Position numbers and translations under genes: made by a program
DNA from: Candidatus Flavonifractor intestinipullorum
GTDB taxonomy: Bacteria > Bacillota > Clostridia > Oscillospirales > Oscillospiraceae
Length of the DNA stretch: 64,000 nucleotides
NCBI GenBank assembly: GCA_019118925.1
Contig: DWYC01000088.1
Coordinates: forward strand, 27,673-91,672
Direction: 5' to 3'
Shown: piece by piece, positions 19,669 through 29,129 of the stretch
Layout: each line of letters starts with the position of its first letter
Numbering within the stretch: the first letter of the stretch is position 1
Notes under the pieces: generated by a model
The model's input: only the letters and a program-made list of their open reading frames with translations
Told to the model about the DNA's origin: nothing
Databases searched by the model: none

Positions 19669-20067
19669 TTATAGCTGGGAATCGTCGTCGGCGAAATCGG
19701 CCGGAGAGACTCCGCCGCCGGCGGGAGAGACCGGTTCTTCGGGGGGAATTTCCGTCTCCACGGCGGCGACCTCGGAGTCCTTCAGCCGCCCCTCCTCCTT
19801 GATCTGAGCGATGCGGGCCTTATTCTCCTCGATGTTGATCTTGGCCGCGGTGATCTTCTCGCACAGGGCCGTATAACCCGCCTCGGGGGCCATGCCGCGC
19901 TCGGCATAGTAAAGCTTTCCAATCTCCAGGTAGGCTTTGCGGATGGTGTCGTTTTCGCCGGAATTGGCCAGGCTGAGCCGGGCGATCTCCGCCAGCTGCT
20001 TGGATTTGGCCACGCCGGCCTGGGTCAGCTCCACCGCTTTTACCTTCAGTTCATCAATAAGCGCCAT
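19669..20067 (-). CDS. Hypothetical protein (132 aa)
   Basis: Intact ORF starting MALIDELKVKAVELTQAGVAKSKQLAEI; helical, acidic C-terminus. Confidence 0.7.
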   Translation of the reverse strand: MALIDELKVKAVELTQAGVAKSKQLAEIARLSLANSGENDTIRKAYLEIGKLYYAERGMAPEAGYTALCEKITAAKINIEENKARIAQIKEEGRLKDSEVAAVETEIPPEEPVSPAGGGVSPADFADDDSQL

Positions 20068-20212
20068 AATCCGTAACCTCCTCAGAAGGGGAGAACCCCT
20101 TTTTTTCATTGTATCCTGTTTTCCCCCGGCATGCAAGAGGGCGGGACGCTTTTCTCTCCGGGAGAATTCCGTCACAGCTGCCAGACGAGGAACATAGGAT
20201 ACTCCGGAGGTC

Positions 20213-20986
20213 ATGCCTATGAATATCTACCAGAATAAAAATATGCCGCAGGACCGTGCGTGCAGGCCCTGTGTCCCCACTTGCTGCCCGCCGTCTCCGG
20301 CGCCGTGCAACGTCAGTATTGTTCCCATTCCCGGCCCCACGGGGGCGACGGGTCCCACCGGAGTGACGGGTCCCACGGGGGCGACGGGTCCCACCGGCCC
20401 GGCGGGCTCTGCGGGCGTTACAGGTACAGCGGCCACTGTGACGGTAGGTACGGTGACCACGGGGGAGCCGGGCAGTCAGGCCGCCGTCACCAACAGCGGC
20501 ACATCCCAGAATGCGCGGCTGGACTTTGTGATTCCGCAGGGCGCCACCGGCAGCGGGGCCGGCCCGGCGGAGTTCCTCAACGCCTACTCCACGCCGGCGC
20601 AGGCGGGGAGCGCGGGGGCAGCCCTGATCTTTGACCGCAACGGCGCGCAGAATGGGACGGCGGTGACTCACGCCAACAACTCCGCCAATGTGGTCCTCCA
20701 GAAGCCGGGATATTACCGGGTTTCGTTCCAGACGGCCATCGGACCGGCCTCGGGCGTGACGTTCCCCTTTTCGGTGCTGCTGTACTTGTCCCAGGATGGA
20801 ACCGGAGTACCGGGGGCCAGCGTCCGCCACACCTTCCACACCTCCGCAGACATCAGCAATGTGGCGCTTTCCCAGATTGTGGCGGTTACCACCGCGCCCT
20901 CCACGCTGAATGTGGTGGGAGGGAGCGGGAGTTTCCTCTACTCAGACGCGGGCATCAGCGTCAACCAGCTCAGCGGCCTGTCCTGA
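20213..20986 (+). CDS. Collagen-like triple-helix repeat protein with BclA-C/C1q-like C-terminal domain
   Basis: GPTGATGPTGVTGPTGATGPTGPAG repeats followed by beta-rich FSVLLYLSQDG domain. Confidence 0.85.
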   Translation: MPMNIYQNKNMPQDRACRPCVPTCCPPSPAPCNVSIVPIPGPTGATGPTGVTGPTGATGPTGPAGSAGVTGTAATVTVGTVTTGEPGSQAAVTNSGTSQNARLDFVIPQGATGSGAGPAEFLNAYSTPAQAGSAGAALIFDRNGAQNGTAVTHANNSANVVLQKPGYYRVSFQTAIGPASGVTFPFSVLLYLSQDGTGVPGASVRHTFHTSADISNVALSQIVAVTTAPSTLNVVGGSGSFLYSDAGISVNQLSGLS

Positions 20987-21185
20987 CGGGATTTCACACA
21001 GCCGCTCCGGCCGGAATTTCCCGGCCGGAGCGGCTGCATTCCGGGGGGAGGAAAGGATGGTTCATTATTGCTAAAATTCGCAAGTTTCTATAAGAGGTTT
21101 TTCTGCAAATCTGGTAAAGTAAAAGGCGAAAAAAGGGACGGAACTTGTCCCCGCTATATTTTAACAGCAAGGAGTAGAGAGCCCT

Positions 21186-22199
21186 ATGAAACGCGATATG
21201 AAACAGTGGATGAAAGACGTCGTCGACGCGCCCGTAAAGCGGGCGGTTCCCGTCCTGTCCTTTCCGGCGATCCAGCTCATGGGGATCACGGTCCGGGAGC
21301 TCATCTCCAGCAGCGACGCCCAGGCCAAGGGCATGAAAATGGTGGCCGACCGGGTGCCGACCGGCGCTTCGGTGAGCCTGATGGACCTGTCGGTAGAGGC
21401 CGAGTGCTTCGGCTCTCAGATCCGCTTCTCCGATGACGAGGTGCCCACCGTGGTTGGCTCGGTGGTCTCCTCTCTGGAGGAAGTGGAGGCCCTTTCCGTT
21501 CCCGCGGTGGGCGCGGGCCGCACGGGCATTTACATTGAGGCCATCCAGAAGGCGGTGGACCTGATTCAGGACCGCCCGGTTTTTGCCGGTGTGATCGGCC
21601 CCTTCTCCCTGGCCGGCCGTCTGATGGACGTGACCGAGGCCATGATCTACTGCTATGAGGAGCCCGAGATGGTGGCCGCCCTGCTGGACAAGGTCACCGA
21701 CTTCCTCATCGCCTACTGCAAGGCCTACAAAGAGGTGGGGGCCAACGGCGTGGTGATGGCCGAGCCTCTGGCCGGCCTGCTCTCGCCCGCTCTGGCCGAG
21801 GAGTTCTCCGCTCCCTACGTCAAGCGGGTGGTGGACGCCGTTCAGGACGACAACTTCTCGGTGGTCTACCACAACTGCGGCAACGCCGCCATCCAGATGA
21901 TCGACTCCATTCTGGGCACCGGCGCGGCCATGTACCACTTCGGCAACGCCATCTCCATGAAGGAGATGCTCCAGCACATCCCCGCCGGTACCATCGCCAT
22001 GGGCAACGTGGACCCCGCCGGGCAGCTGCGCAACGGGACGCCTGAGTCCGTCCGGGCCGAGACCCTGCGCATCATGGGCGAGTGCTGCGACCACCCCAAC
22101 TTCGTCATCTCCTCCGGCTGCGACATCCCGCCCATGTCCCCCTGGGAGAACATCGACGCCTTCTTCCAGGCGGTGGACGAGTTCTATCAGAAGAAGTAA
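21186..22199 (+). CDS. UroD-family corrinoid methyltransferase (MtaA/MtbA-like)
   Basis: FPAIQLMGITVREL, GVIGPFSLAGRLMDVTEAM, VYHNCGNAAIQMI motifs; next to corrinoid protein. Confidence 0.88.
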   Translation: MKRDMKQWMKDVVDAPVKRAVPVLSFPAIQLMGITVRELISSSDAQAKGMKMVADRVPTGASVSLMDLSVEAECFGSQIRFSDDEVPTVVGSVVSSLEEVEALSVPAVGAGRTGIYIEAIQKAVDLIQDRPVFAGVIGPFSLAGRLMDVTEAMIYCYEEPEMVAALLDKVTDFLIAYCKAYKEVGANGVVMAEPLAGLLSPALAEEFSAPYVKRVVDAVQDDNFSVVYHNCGNAAIQMIDSILGTGAAMYHFGNAISMKEMLQHIPAGTIAMGNVDPAGQLRNGTPESVRAETLRIMGECCDHPNFVISSGCDIPPMSPWENIDAFFQAVDEFYQKK

Positions 22200-22280
22200 T
22201 TTTAACCAGATATCTCCTCTCTTCACTCTACCCCTATCCCGCACACCGGCCGCCTGAACAGGCGGCCGGTGTGTCCTTTT

Positions 22281-22330
22281 CGAAGGGATAAAAAAACCGG
22301 CCCGGACACTTGTCCGGGCCGGTTTTATGC
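22281..22330. terminator. Intrinsic terminator between convergent genes
   Basis: AAAAACCGGCCCGGACA-CT-TGTCCGGGCCGGTTTT. Confidence 0.8.
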
Positions 22331-22343
22331 CTGAGGAAAGCGA

Positions 22344-22982
22344 TCAGGCCACGCAGAAGGAAAGGGCGGCCGCAGCAGCGGCGGTGGCGTCGGGGGTGTA
22401 GCAATCGGCGCCGATGGACTCGGCAAAGCTCTCGGTGACGGGGGCGCCGCCCACCATGATCTTGACCTTGCCGTTGAGATCGGACTGATGCACGGCGTCC
22501 ACCACGGTCTTCATCTCGCCCATGGTGGTCGTCAGCAGGGCGGAGCAGGCGATGATCTTGGCGTTGTGCTCCTTGGCCGCGTCGATGAACGCGGAGGCGG
22601 GCACGTCCACGCCCAGGTCCACCACTTTCAGGCCCTTGCCCTCCATCATCATGCGCACCAGGTTCTTGCCGATGTCGTGCAGGTCGCCCTTCACGGTGCC
22701 CAGAATGACGGTGCCCTTCTCCTCCACACCGGCGGCCACCAGCAGGGGACGCAGGACGGTAATGCCCTTGTTCATGGCCCGGGCGGCCACCAGAACCTCG
22801 GGCACAAAGACCTCGTTGTTCTTGAACTTGCCGCCGATGATGTTCATACCGGCCAGCAGGCCGTCCTCCAGAATCTCCTGGGGAGAGATGCCCTCGTCCA
22901 CGGCCTGCTGTACCAGTTCCTTGACCTTGGGGGCCTTACCGGCCTGCAGATAGGTGCTGATCTCGTTGAGAATTTCGCTCAT
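22344..22982 (-). CDS. Corrinoid (B12-binding) methyltransferase protein, MtbC/MttC-like
   Basis: B12-binding motif GDLHDIGKNLVRMMMEGKGLKVVDLGVDVP; N-terminal cap helices. Confidence 0.94.
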   Translation of the reverse strand: MSEILNEISTYLQAGKAPKVKELVQQAVDEGISPQEILEDGLLAGMNIIGGKFKNNEVFVPEVLVAARAMNKGITVLRPLLVAAGVEEKGTVILGTVKGDLHDIGKNLVRMMMEGKGLKVVDLGVDVPASAFIDAAKEHNAKIIACSALLTTTMGEMKTVVDAVHQSDLNGKVKIMVGGAPVTESFAESIGADCYTPDATAAAAAALSFCVA

Positions 22983-23014
22983 CGTTCTCGACTCCTTTTT
23001 TATGATATATTTGG

Positions 23015-24550
23015 TTAAGATTCGGATGCAAAGAGCATGTGCTCCATGTAGTACTCGGAAAACAGACGGTTACCCGACAGGGGAATCTCTCTGGCCCGGC
23101 TCCGAATGGCCGAGAGGGTGTCCAGAAACGCCTCATCCAGCAGTACCGCCGCCGCGCCGGCCAGGGCCGCGTTGCCCAGCACCCGGGCCCGGGGGGCCAG
23201 AACAGGGGGGAAGAGCCCAATGCGGGCGGCGCTGTCCCGATTCATATGGTGCCCAAACCCGCCGGCAATATAGAGGCGGTCCACTTCTTCCGGCGTCAGA
23301 CCGGCCTCTTCCAGCAGCGTGCAGATGCCGGCGCACACGGCGGCTTTGGCCAACTGAATCTGGCGAATGTCCTTTTGTGTAAGAAAGACCTGCGTACCCG
23401 GGATTTGCCAGGCAGAGAGCTCCTCCCGCTGGGTGATGCCGGGCGCCTCGTCGTCCAAAAGGCCCGTCTCATCCATGATCCCCAGCTCCAGCAGAGCGGC
23501 CGCTGCGTCCAGCACGCCCGAGCCGCACAGACCTTCCGCCGCTCCGCTGCCCAGGACCTCCACGGTGACCCCGCCCCGGCCGTCGGGCCGGATGGCGGTA
23601 ATGGCGCCGGGAGCGGCCTGCATCCCGCAGGAGAGGCCCGCGCCTTCAAAGGCCGGGCCCATGGCGGTGGAGGCGCAGTAGAGCGTCCCGCCGTGGGCGA
23701 GCACAATCTCGCCGTTGGTACCCAAATCGATGAGTAAAGCGGTCTCCTCCGGATGGTCCATCAGTCCGGAGGCCAGGACAGCGCAGGTGATATCGGCCCC
23801 CACATAAGCGCCCAGACAGGGCGGGAGATAGGGGGGGACGCCGCCGAGCGTACAGGCGCCGGGTCCGCCGAAGAGGGAGACCGGGACAAACGGGGCCACC
23901 GCGATGCCGCGGGGGTCCAGCCCCTCCCAGAAGTGGAGCATCGTAGTGTTGCCGGTGACCACCGCACAGTCGAGGGCGGAAACGCCGGCCTGGGCCATGC
24001 AGGAGGCGGCCATGCGCTCCAGCTGCTGGTGAATGCACTCCGTCAGGGGAGCGACCCCGTGCTGATTGGAGTGCTCGATGCGGGAGATCACATCGGCCCC
24101 GAAACCGGCCTGCTCGTTGGCGCCCAGGGCCTCCCCGTAAATCCGGCCGTCCTCCAGCCGGTAGAGCTGTGCGGCCACGGTGGTGGTACCGATGTCCACC
24201 GCCAGTCCCCAGCCCTTTTTGCGCAGGGTATGGGCGGGGAGAACTACGGCGGACAGGGTGTCGACCTCTTGCTCAGGCAGCCACACCGACGCATCGCCCA
24301 AAACCTGGACATAGCAGGCCAGACGAATGCCCTGCGAACGCTCCTCCGGAGAGAGACGTTCCGCCTCCTCCGCGCAGGGAGGGGCGAGCTGCCCGGCACA
24401 GCGCACCTTACACTTGCCGCAGGTGTGGTTGCCGCCGCAGGGCATCGGAAAGGGGAGCCCGGCCTCCAGCAGGAGGGAGCGCAGAGACGGCCGGCCCGAG
24501 AAGGTCCGCTGTATTTGCTCGCAGCCGCGATAGAACGTGATAACCGACAT
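23015..24550 (-). CDS. ASKHA-domain / 2Fe-2S activator of corrinoid proteins (RACE, RamA-like functional class)
   Basis: N-terminal CGGNHTCGKCKVRC ferredoxin motif; AVDIGTTTVAAQLY and LLIDLGTNGEIVL ASKHA phosphate motifs. Confidence 0.9.
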   Translation of the reverse strand: MSVITFYRGCEQIQRTFSGRPSLRSLLLEAGLPFPMPCGGNHTCGKCKVRCAGQLAPPCAEEAERLSPEERSQGIRLACYVQVLGDASVWLPEQEVDTLSAVVLPAHTLRKKGWGLAVDIGTTTVAAQLYRLEDGRIYGEALGANEQAGFGADVISRIEHSNQHGVAPLTECIHQQLERMAASCMAQAGVSALDCAVVTGNTTMLHFWEGLDPRGIAVAPFVPVSLFGGPGACTLGGVPPYLPPCLGAYVGADITCAVLASGLMDHPEETALLIDLGTNGEIVLAHGGTLYCASTAMGPAFEGAGLSCGMQAAPGAITAIRPDGRGGVTVEVLGSGAAEGLCGSGVLDAAAALLELGIMDETGLLDDEAPGITQREELSAWQIPGTQVFLTQKDIRQIQLAKAAVCAGICTLLEEAGLTPEEVDRLYIAGGFGHHMNRDSAARIGLFPPVLAPRARVLGNAALAGAAAVLLDEAFLDTLSAIRSRAREIPLSGNRLFSEYYMEHMLFASES

Positions 24551-24730
24551 AGTTCCCTCCCACTCCTTTTTCTAGTATCATAAAGCGAGTTTCCCATTTT
24601 GTCATCCTATTTTGATGAAGTGCACAATAATTTTCAAAAAAACACAAAATAGTTCTAAAAAATCACGAGGGCGGTATGGTATGATAGAGGAGCATTAAAG
24701 GGGAGGGAAGGGACGGCTTTGACTGCGCAG

Positions 24731-25291
24731 TCAATTACCGGGCTTCCCCAGAAGCACCGCCCCGAAATAGGTCACGGTGTTCACCCCGTTGATGTAGCGC
24801 ATCCCGCACAGCCCGGCCAGTCGGGAGACGTCGATGCAGTAGCCCTCCAGAGAGGCCATGGCCTCCTCCGGGAACCGGCAGGCCTCTCCCGTGCGTTTGG
24901 CGCACACGGCACAGCGGCGGCAGCCGCCCGCCCCCAGCTGGAGAAAACCGGACACCCCACGCTCCTGCAGCAGGACGCGGATGTCCCGGGCCAGGCGGTT
25001 CTGCCGTTCTCCTGCGGCCAGCATCCCTTCGATGTCAAAACTGTCCTCCAGAGAAGAGATGGTCTGGTAGACGAGAACCTGATCGTAGGACCGGGCCCGG
25101 GCGATCAGATCGGGGGCCTCTCCCACATCGGGAGGACACATCCAGCACTGCCCATACATCCCGCAGGCGTTGGAGCGGCACATCTCCCGAAAGGAGAGAT
25201 CAAAGGGAATCTCGCCCACGGGCAGGAACGCCGCCGCCTCCGCGCCCAGAGTCCGCACCGCCTGCAGCAGCGCTTCCGGCTGGAAATTCAT
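24731..25291 (-). CDS. DUF2284-type metal-binding protein
   Basis: CRSNACGMYGQCWMCPPDVG and CRRCAVCAKRTGEACRFPEEAM cysteine patterns. Confidence 0.82.
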   Translation of the reverse strand: MNFQPEALLQAVRTLGAEAAAFLPVGEIPFDLSFREMCRSNACGMYGQCWMCPPDVGEAPDLIARARSYDQVLVYQTISSLEDSFDIEGMLAAGERQNRLARDIRVLLQERGVSGFLQLGAGGCRRCAVCAKRTGEACRFPEEAMASLEGYCIDVSRLAGLCGMRYINGVNTVTYFGAVLLGKPGN

Positions 25292-25492
25292 GGCACTCAC
25301 TCCTTGCATTTTTCTCTCCATGACACCGCAGTCATCTTGCATTGAAACGGATTTTCCTGTAGAATAAGGGAAAGAAACGATGTCGCGGATATCCCGACCT
25401 TTATTATACCGGAAGCCGTGCCGGATCTCTTATAAAAAATCCACTTATTTCGCAAAGTTTTGCCCGGATCCGGCCAGGAGAGAGGAGCGACC

Positions 25493-26764
25493 ATGAGACC
25501 GCGGGAAGAATTTGATGTGGTGCTGTCCAAGGACTGCGCCCGGGCTTTTTCCACTTCCACCGGTCTGGGGAGCGTGGTCTCACTGGCCGACGGAGCGCCG
25601 CTGGCCGCGTTTGGCGGCTACCACTGCGAAAACTGCCGGATCTGCGCCCTGGCGGGAAAGCAGCGCACCCTGTGCGTACAGAGCCATATTTACGGCATGA
25701 ACGAGGCCGAGCGCTTCGGCGGGAAATACGTCTATTTCTGTCCCATGGGGCTGACCTGCTTTACCTCCCCCATTGTGGGCACCGACAGCACGGAGGCCAA
25801 AATCACGGTGGGGCCCTTCTTGATGGTGGACCGGCAGGACTACATTCACGACGATCTGCTGCCCAAGATCCAGGGGGAGTATGACCTGGCGGAACTCACC
25901 GCCGAAGTGGAGAAGCTCCCGGTGGTCCCGGCCGCCCGGGTGGAGGGTATTTCCTCCCTCCTGTTCATGGCGGTGGGCTTTATGAACAACGTCTGGGCGG
26001 CCAACCACATGCTGGAGGTGCAGGAGTCCTACTCCATCCAGAAGCAGGTCTCCTCCTATCTGGCCACGTTAAAAGGCGAAAAGCAGCCGCCGCCCTATCC
26101 TCTGGACCTGGAGAACGAGCTGCTGGACAGCATCAGCCACCTGGACCGGGAGAAGGCCAACCGCTGCCTCAACGAGCTTTTGGGCTATATCTTTTTTATG
26201 GGCGGCAATTTTCAGTTGGCCAAATCCCGCATTTCCGAGCTGCTGGTGCTCATCTCCCGGGCGGCCATCACCGGCGGGGCCGACGCACAGACCATGCTCC
26301 TCATGACCCACGACTATTTGCAGATCATTCCCCGCATCACCAGCATGGACGAGCTGTGCAGCTGGCTGGCCAAGGCCATGAACCGCTTTATGGACAACCT
26401 CTTCCAGTTTGCCGATGTGAAGCACGCCAATGTGATTCACCACGCCACCCAGTACATCCGCGCCCACTACGCCGAAAAAATTACGCTGGACAACGTGGCC
26501 CGGGAGGTCTATCTCTCGCCCACCTACTTCAGCCGCATTTTCCGGCAGGAGACGGGGGTGACCTTCAACGCCTACCTCAACGCCGTGCGCATTGAGCAGA
26601 GCAAAAAGCTCCTCAACGACCCCTCCGTGCGGCTCATCGACATCTCTCTGATGGTGGGCTTTGACAACCAGAGCTATTTTACCAAGGTGTTTAAGAAAAT
26701 CACCGGCCTTTCCCCGCTGCAATACCGGGAAAAGAAGTGCAAAGGCTTTCAGCATATCAATTGA
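25493..26764 (+). CDS. AraC family regulator with N-terminal PocR ligand-binding domain
   Basis: GYHCENCRICALAGKQRTLC PocR-like cysteine region; C-terminal YLSPTYFSRIFRQETGVTFNAYLNAVRIEQSKKLL AraC HTH. Confidence 0.88.
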   Translation: MRPREEFDVVLSKDCARAFSTSTGLGSVVSLADGAPLAAFGGYHCENCRICALAGKQRTLCVQSHIYGMNEAERFGGKYVYFCPMGLTCFTSPIVGTDSTEAKITVGPFLMVDRQDYIHDDLLPKIQGEYDLAELTAEVEKLPVVPAARVEGISSLLFMAVGFMNNVWAANHMLEVQESYSIQKQVSSYLATLKGEKQPPPYPLDLENELLDSISHLDREKANRCLNELLGYIFFMGGNFQLAKSRISELLVLISRAAITGGADAQTMLLMTHDYLQIIPRITSMDELCSWLAKAMNRFMDNLFQFADVKHANVIHHATQYIRAHYAEKITLDNVAREVYLSPTYFSRIFRQETGVTFNAYLNAVRIEQSKKLLNDPSVRLIDISLMVGFDNQSYFTKVFKKITGLSPLQYREKKCKGFQHIN

Positions 26765-26832
26765 CCCATTGTTTGTCATAAAATCAGCCTGAGATTCCGA
26801 TCCGGGCGCCAAAAAGAAAGGAAGTCTGAATC

Positions 26833-27867
26833 ATGTCCACCCTGAAAGAACGTAACGCGGAACGCCTGAGAAAGAGCATCGCCGGAGAGAAGGCGGACGG
26901 CCACGCCGTATTCAACTACTACACCTACCCCTTCTTCCACGCGGTGAGCAAAGTGCCCCTGAACGAGTACTTCCACAACCCCAAGGTCATGTTCGAGACC
27001 CAGCTGGAGGTCTTGGAGCAGCTGGACGGCTGCGGCAACCTGGCCCCCGACGCCGGCGCCGTGGCCGAGTGCAGCGCCCTGGGCGGCAAGGTCCGTTTCG
27101 ACGAGCACGGCTTCATCTCGGTGGCCCCCGCCGAGATTGAGGAGCTGGACGACGTGCTGGCCATCAAGCCCGGCGACCCCTATGGGGACAACTATATGCG
27201 CATCGCGCTGGAGACCCTGGAGTACATGGTGGACCACTGCCCCGAGGGCTACAAGGTCAACCCCCACGCCATCATGGGCCCCTTCACCGTGGGCGCCCAG
27301 CTGCGGGGCATCAGCGACTTCTGCGCCGACACCATTGCCGAGCCTGAGCTGGTGCAGGCCATCCTGGACCTGGTCATCGAGACCCAGATCAACTTCCTGA
27401 AGGCGCAGGAGAAGATTTTGGGCGAGCCCCTGCACCACATCCTGGTGTGCGACGACCTGTCCGCCTTCCTCAGCGAGCAGGCCTATCGGGACATCATCCT
27501 GCCCTCCTATGAGAAGCTCTTTGCCGAGTTCCCCCATACTCAGCGCTGGCTCCACAACGACTCCACCGCCCGCCACATCGCCCCGGACATCTCCAAGGGC
27601 GGCATGGTGGCCTGGCAGTATCATCCCAGCATCACGCCTCAGGACGCCCTGACTCTGACCGAGGGCAAGGTCACCCTGCTGGGCGGCCTGAACCCGGTGG
27701 AGCTGGCCGGCCTCACCGAGGAGGAGACCGTGAAGAAGTGCAACGAGGTCATCGACTCCTTCGGCGGCAACAACCGCTGCGTGCTGGCCGCCGGCGGCTC
27801 CATCAACCAGGTGCCGCTGGTCAACCTGCGGGCCATGTTCCGCGTGGCCGACGAGCGGAAGATCTAA
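26833..27867 (+). CDS. UroD-family methyltransferase
   Basis: AIMGPFTVGAQLRGISDFCADTI, LHNDSTARHIAPDISKGGMVAWQYHPSI; same family as 21186-22199 product. Confidence 0.85.
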   Translation: MSTLKERNAERLRKSIAGEKADGHAVFNYYTYPFFHAVSKVPLNEYFHNPKVMFETQLEVLEQLDGCGNLAPDAGAVAECSALGGKVRFDEHGFISVAPAEIEELDDVLAIKPGDPYGDNYMRIALETLEYMVDHCPEGYKVNPHAIMGPFTVGAQLRGISDFCADTIAEPELVQAILDLVIETQINFLKAQEKILGEPLHHILVCDDLSAFLSEQAYRDIILPSYEKLFAEFPHTQRWLHNDSTARHIAPDISKGGMVAWQYHPSITPQDALTLTEGKVTLLGGLNPVELAGLTEEETVKKCNEVIDSFGGNNRCVLAAGGSINQVPLVNLRAMFRVADERKI

Positions 27868-27891
27868 GCCTCCGCCCGCTCCGGGTCAACG

Positions 27892-27936
27892 GCAAAACAG
27901 CGCCCCTGCCGCTTCAAGCGGCAGGGGCGTTTTGAC
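27892..27936. terminator. Intrinsic terminator
   Basis: ACGCCCCTGCCGCTTGAAGCGGCAGGGGCG inverted repeat with T tract on plus side. Confidence 0.8.
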
Positions 27937-27966
27937 GCCTCAGAGGCGCGGAGAAGCCGGAGAGGG

Positions 27967-28518
27967 TTATTCCTGCCCTTCCGGTCCGGCGGGCTGGGAG
28001 GGCGTCTGAACGGCCAGCAGAGCGTCGTGGCTGCGGACCAGCCACTCCTCGGTGATGCGCCAGCGGCCCTCGACCTTCTCCACCCGGCACTCGCACATGG
28101 AGAAACACTTTTTGCCGTCCTCGGCCAGAGACTTGCCGGTGGGAGGGCCGTAGGCGGTCCAGCCGGTGTTGCGCCAGGAGAAATTGGTGCACTGGCCGAA
28201 GCTGTACCCGTCCTCCTCGTTGCCCTCGGCGAAGATGTCCACAAACTCCACCGTCTGGTCGGGGAAGGAGCGGATAGTGGACAGGGTAGCCGCCACCGAG
28301 GCCTCGGCGCCCACGCTGTCCCCGTCGCAGCTGTGCACCACCGTGGAGTCGCAGTAGAACTCATAGATGGCGCCGATGCACTTGTACTGCCAGATCCACT
28401 CGGTGTAGGCCTTGAAGAGCTCGGCCACCTCCTCGGGGAATTGCAGCTTGCACTGGCGGCAGAACTCCGCCACTTTTTTGCGGCCCTCGCTCATGTCGTG
28501 GAGCGTCATCTGAATCAT
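27967..28518 (-). CDS. SnoaL/NTF2-like protein A
   Basis: IYEFYCDSTVVHSCDGDSVGAEASVAATLSTIRSFPDQTVEFVDIF...GPPTGKSL...EEWLVRSHDAL, NTF2-like fold pattern. Confidence 0.75.
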   Translation of the reverse strand: MIQMTLHDMSEGRKKVAEFCRQCKLQFPEEVAELFKAYTEWIWQYKCIGAIYEFYCDSTVVHSCDGDSVGAEASVAATLSTIRSFPDQTVEFVDIFAEGNEEDGYSFGQCTNFSWRNTGWTAYGPPTGKSLAEDGKKCFSMCECRVEKVEGRWRITEEWLVRSHDALLAVQTPSQPAGPEGQE

Positions 28519-29045
28519 GCTCTGGTTCCTCCTTCCGCGTCGCTGGTCTGGACCTGCCGCAGCAGGCTTTCCGAGTCGGAGTTGACCTCAAAGGGGATTT
28601 TCCAGGCGCCGTCCACCTGCTTGAGATAGAGCATGGACAGGTTCAGGCAGCGCTCCCCCAGAGACTTCCCGGTGGCGGGGCCGTTGGGGCTGAAGCCCAG
28701 ATTGGTGCCCTTCAGGCGCATGCGGCGAAAGACCTTCCAGCAGTCGGGGGCGGCGCGGTAGACGATGATGTGGTCGATCTCGGTGTGCAGGTCAGGGAAG
28801 GCGGCCTCCAGCTCGTTGATCTGGATGGCGATCTCATCCGGATGAGAGTAGCGGATGCCGCTCTGTTTGTGGTACTCCACCTCTTCGGGGTAGAAGTCGT
28901 AGACCAGGCCTACCATCTTATAGTCGTAGATGAGCTTAGTCAGGCAGGTGATGAACTCCCGCACCTGGTCCGGGGTGTCCAGAGTGGGGGAGTAGACCAC
29001 GTCGCTCATGTGCCAGATGGCGTCCATTTTTTCGTCGGATTTCAC
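28515..29045 (-). CDS. SnoaL/NTF2-like protein B
   Basis: Same layout (VYDFYPEEVEYH...LEAAFPDLHTEIDHI...GPATGKSLGERC); overlaps the start of gene A by 4 nt. Confidence 0.72.
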   Translation of the reverse strand: MKSDEKMDAIWHMSDVVYSPTLDTPDQVREFITCLTKLIYDYKMVGLVYDFYPEEVEYHKQSGIRYSHPDEIAIQINELEAAFPDLHTEIDHIIVYRAAPDCWKVFRRMRLKGTNLGFSPNGPATGKSLGERCLNLSMLYLKQVDGAWKIPFEVNSDSESLLRQVQTSDAEGGTRA

Positions 29046-29129
29046 GCAAACACCTCATTTCAAATGGATGAATAAAAAGCGGGCCGCATATCAAGGGATA
29101 TGCGGCCCGTTCGAGAAAAACAGTCTGGA

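Noticed and set aside
22983-25490. Cobalamin riboswitch controlling the corrinoid cluster
   Set aside because: No B12-box-like conserved core noticed in intergenic regions; a PocR/AraC regulator is present instead.
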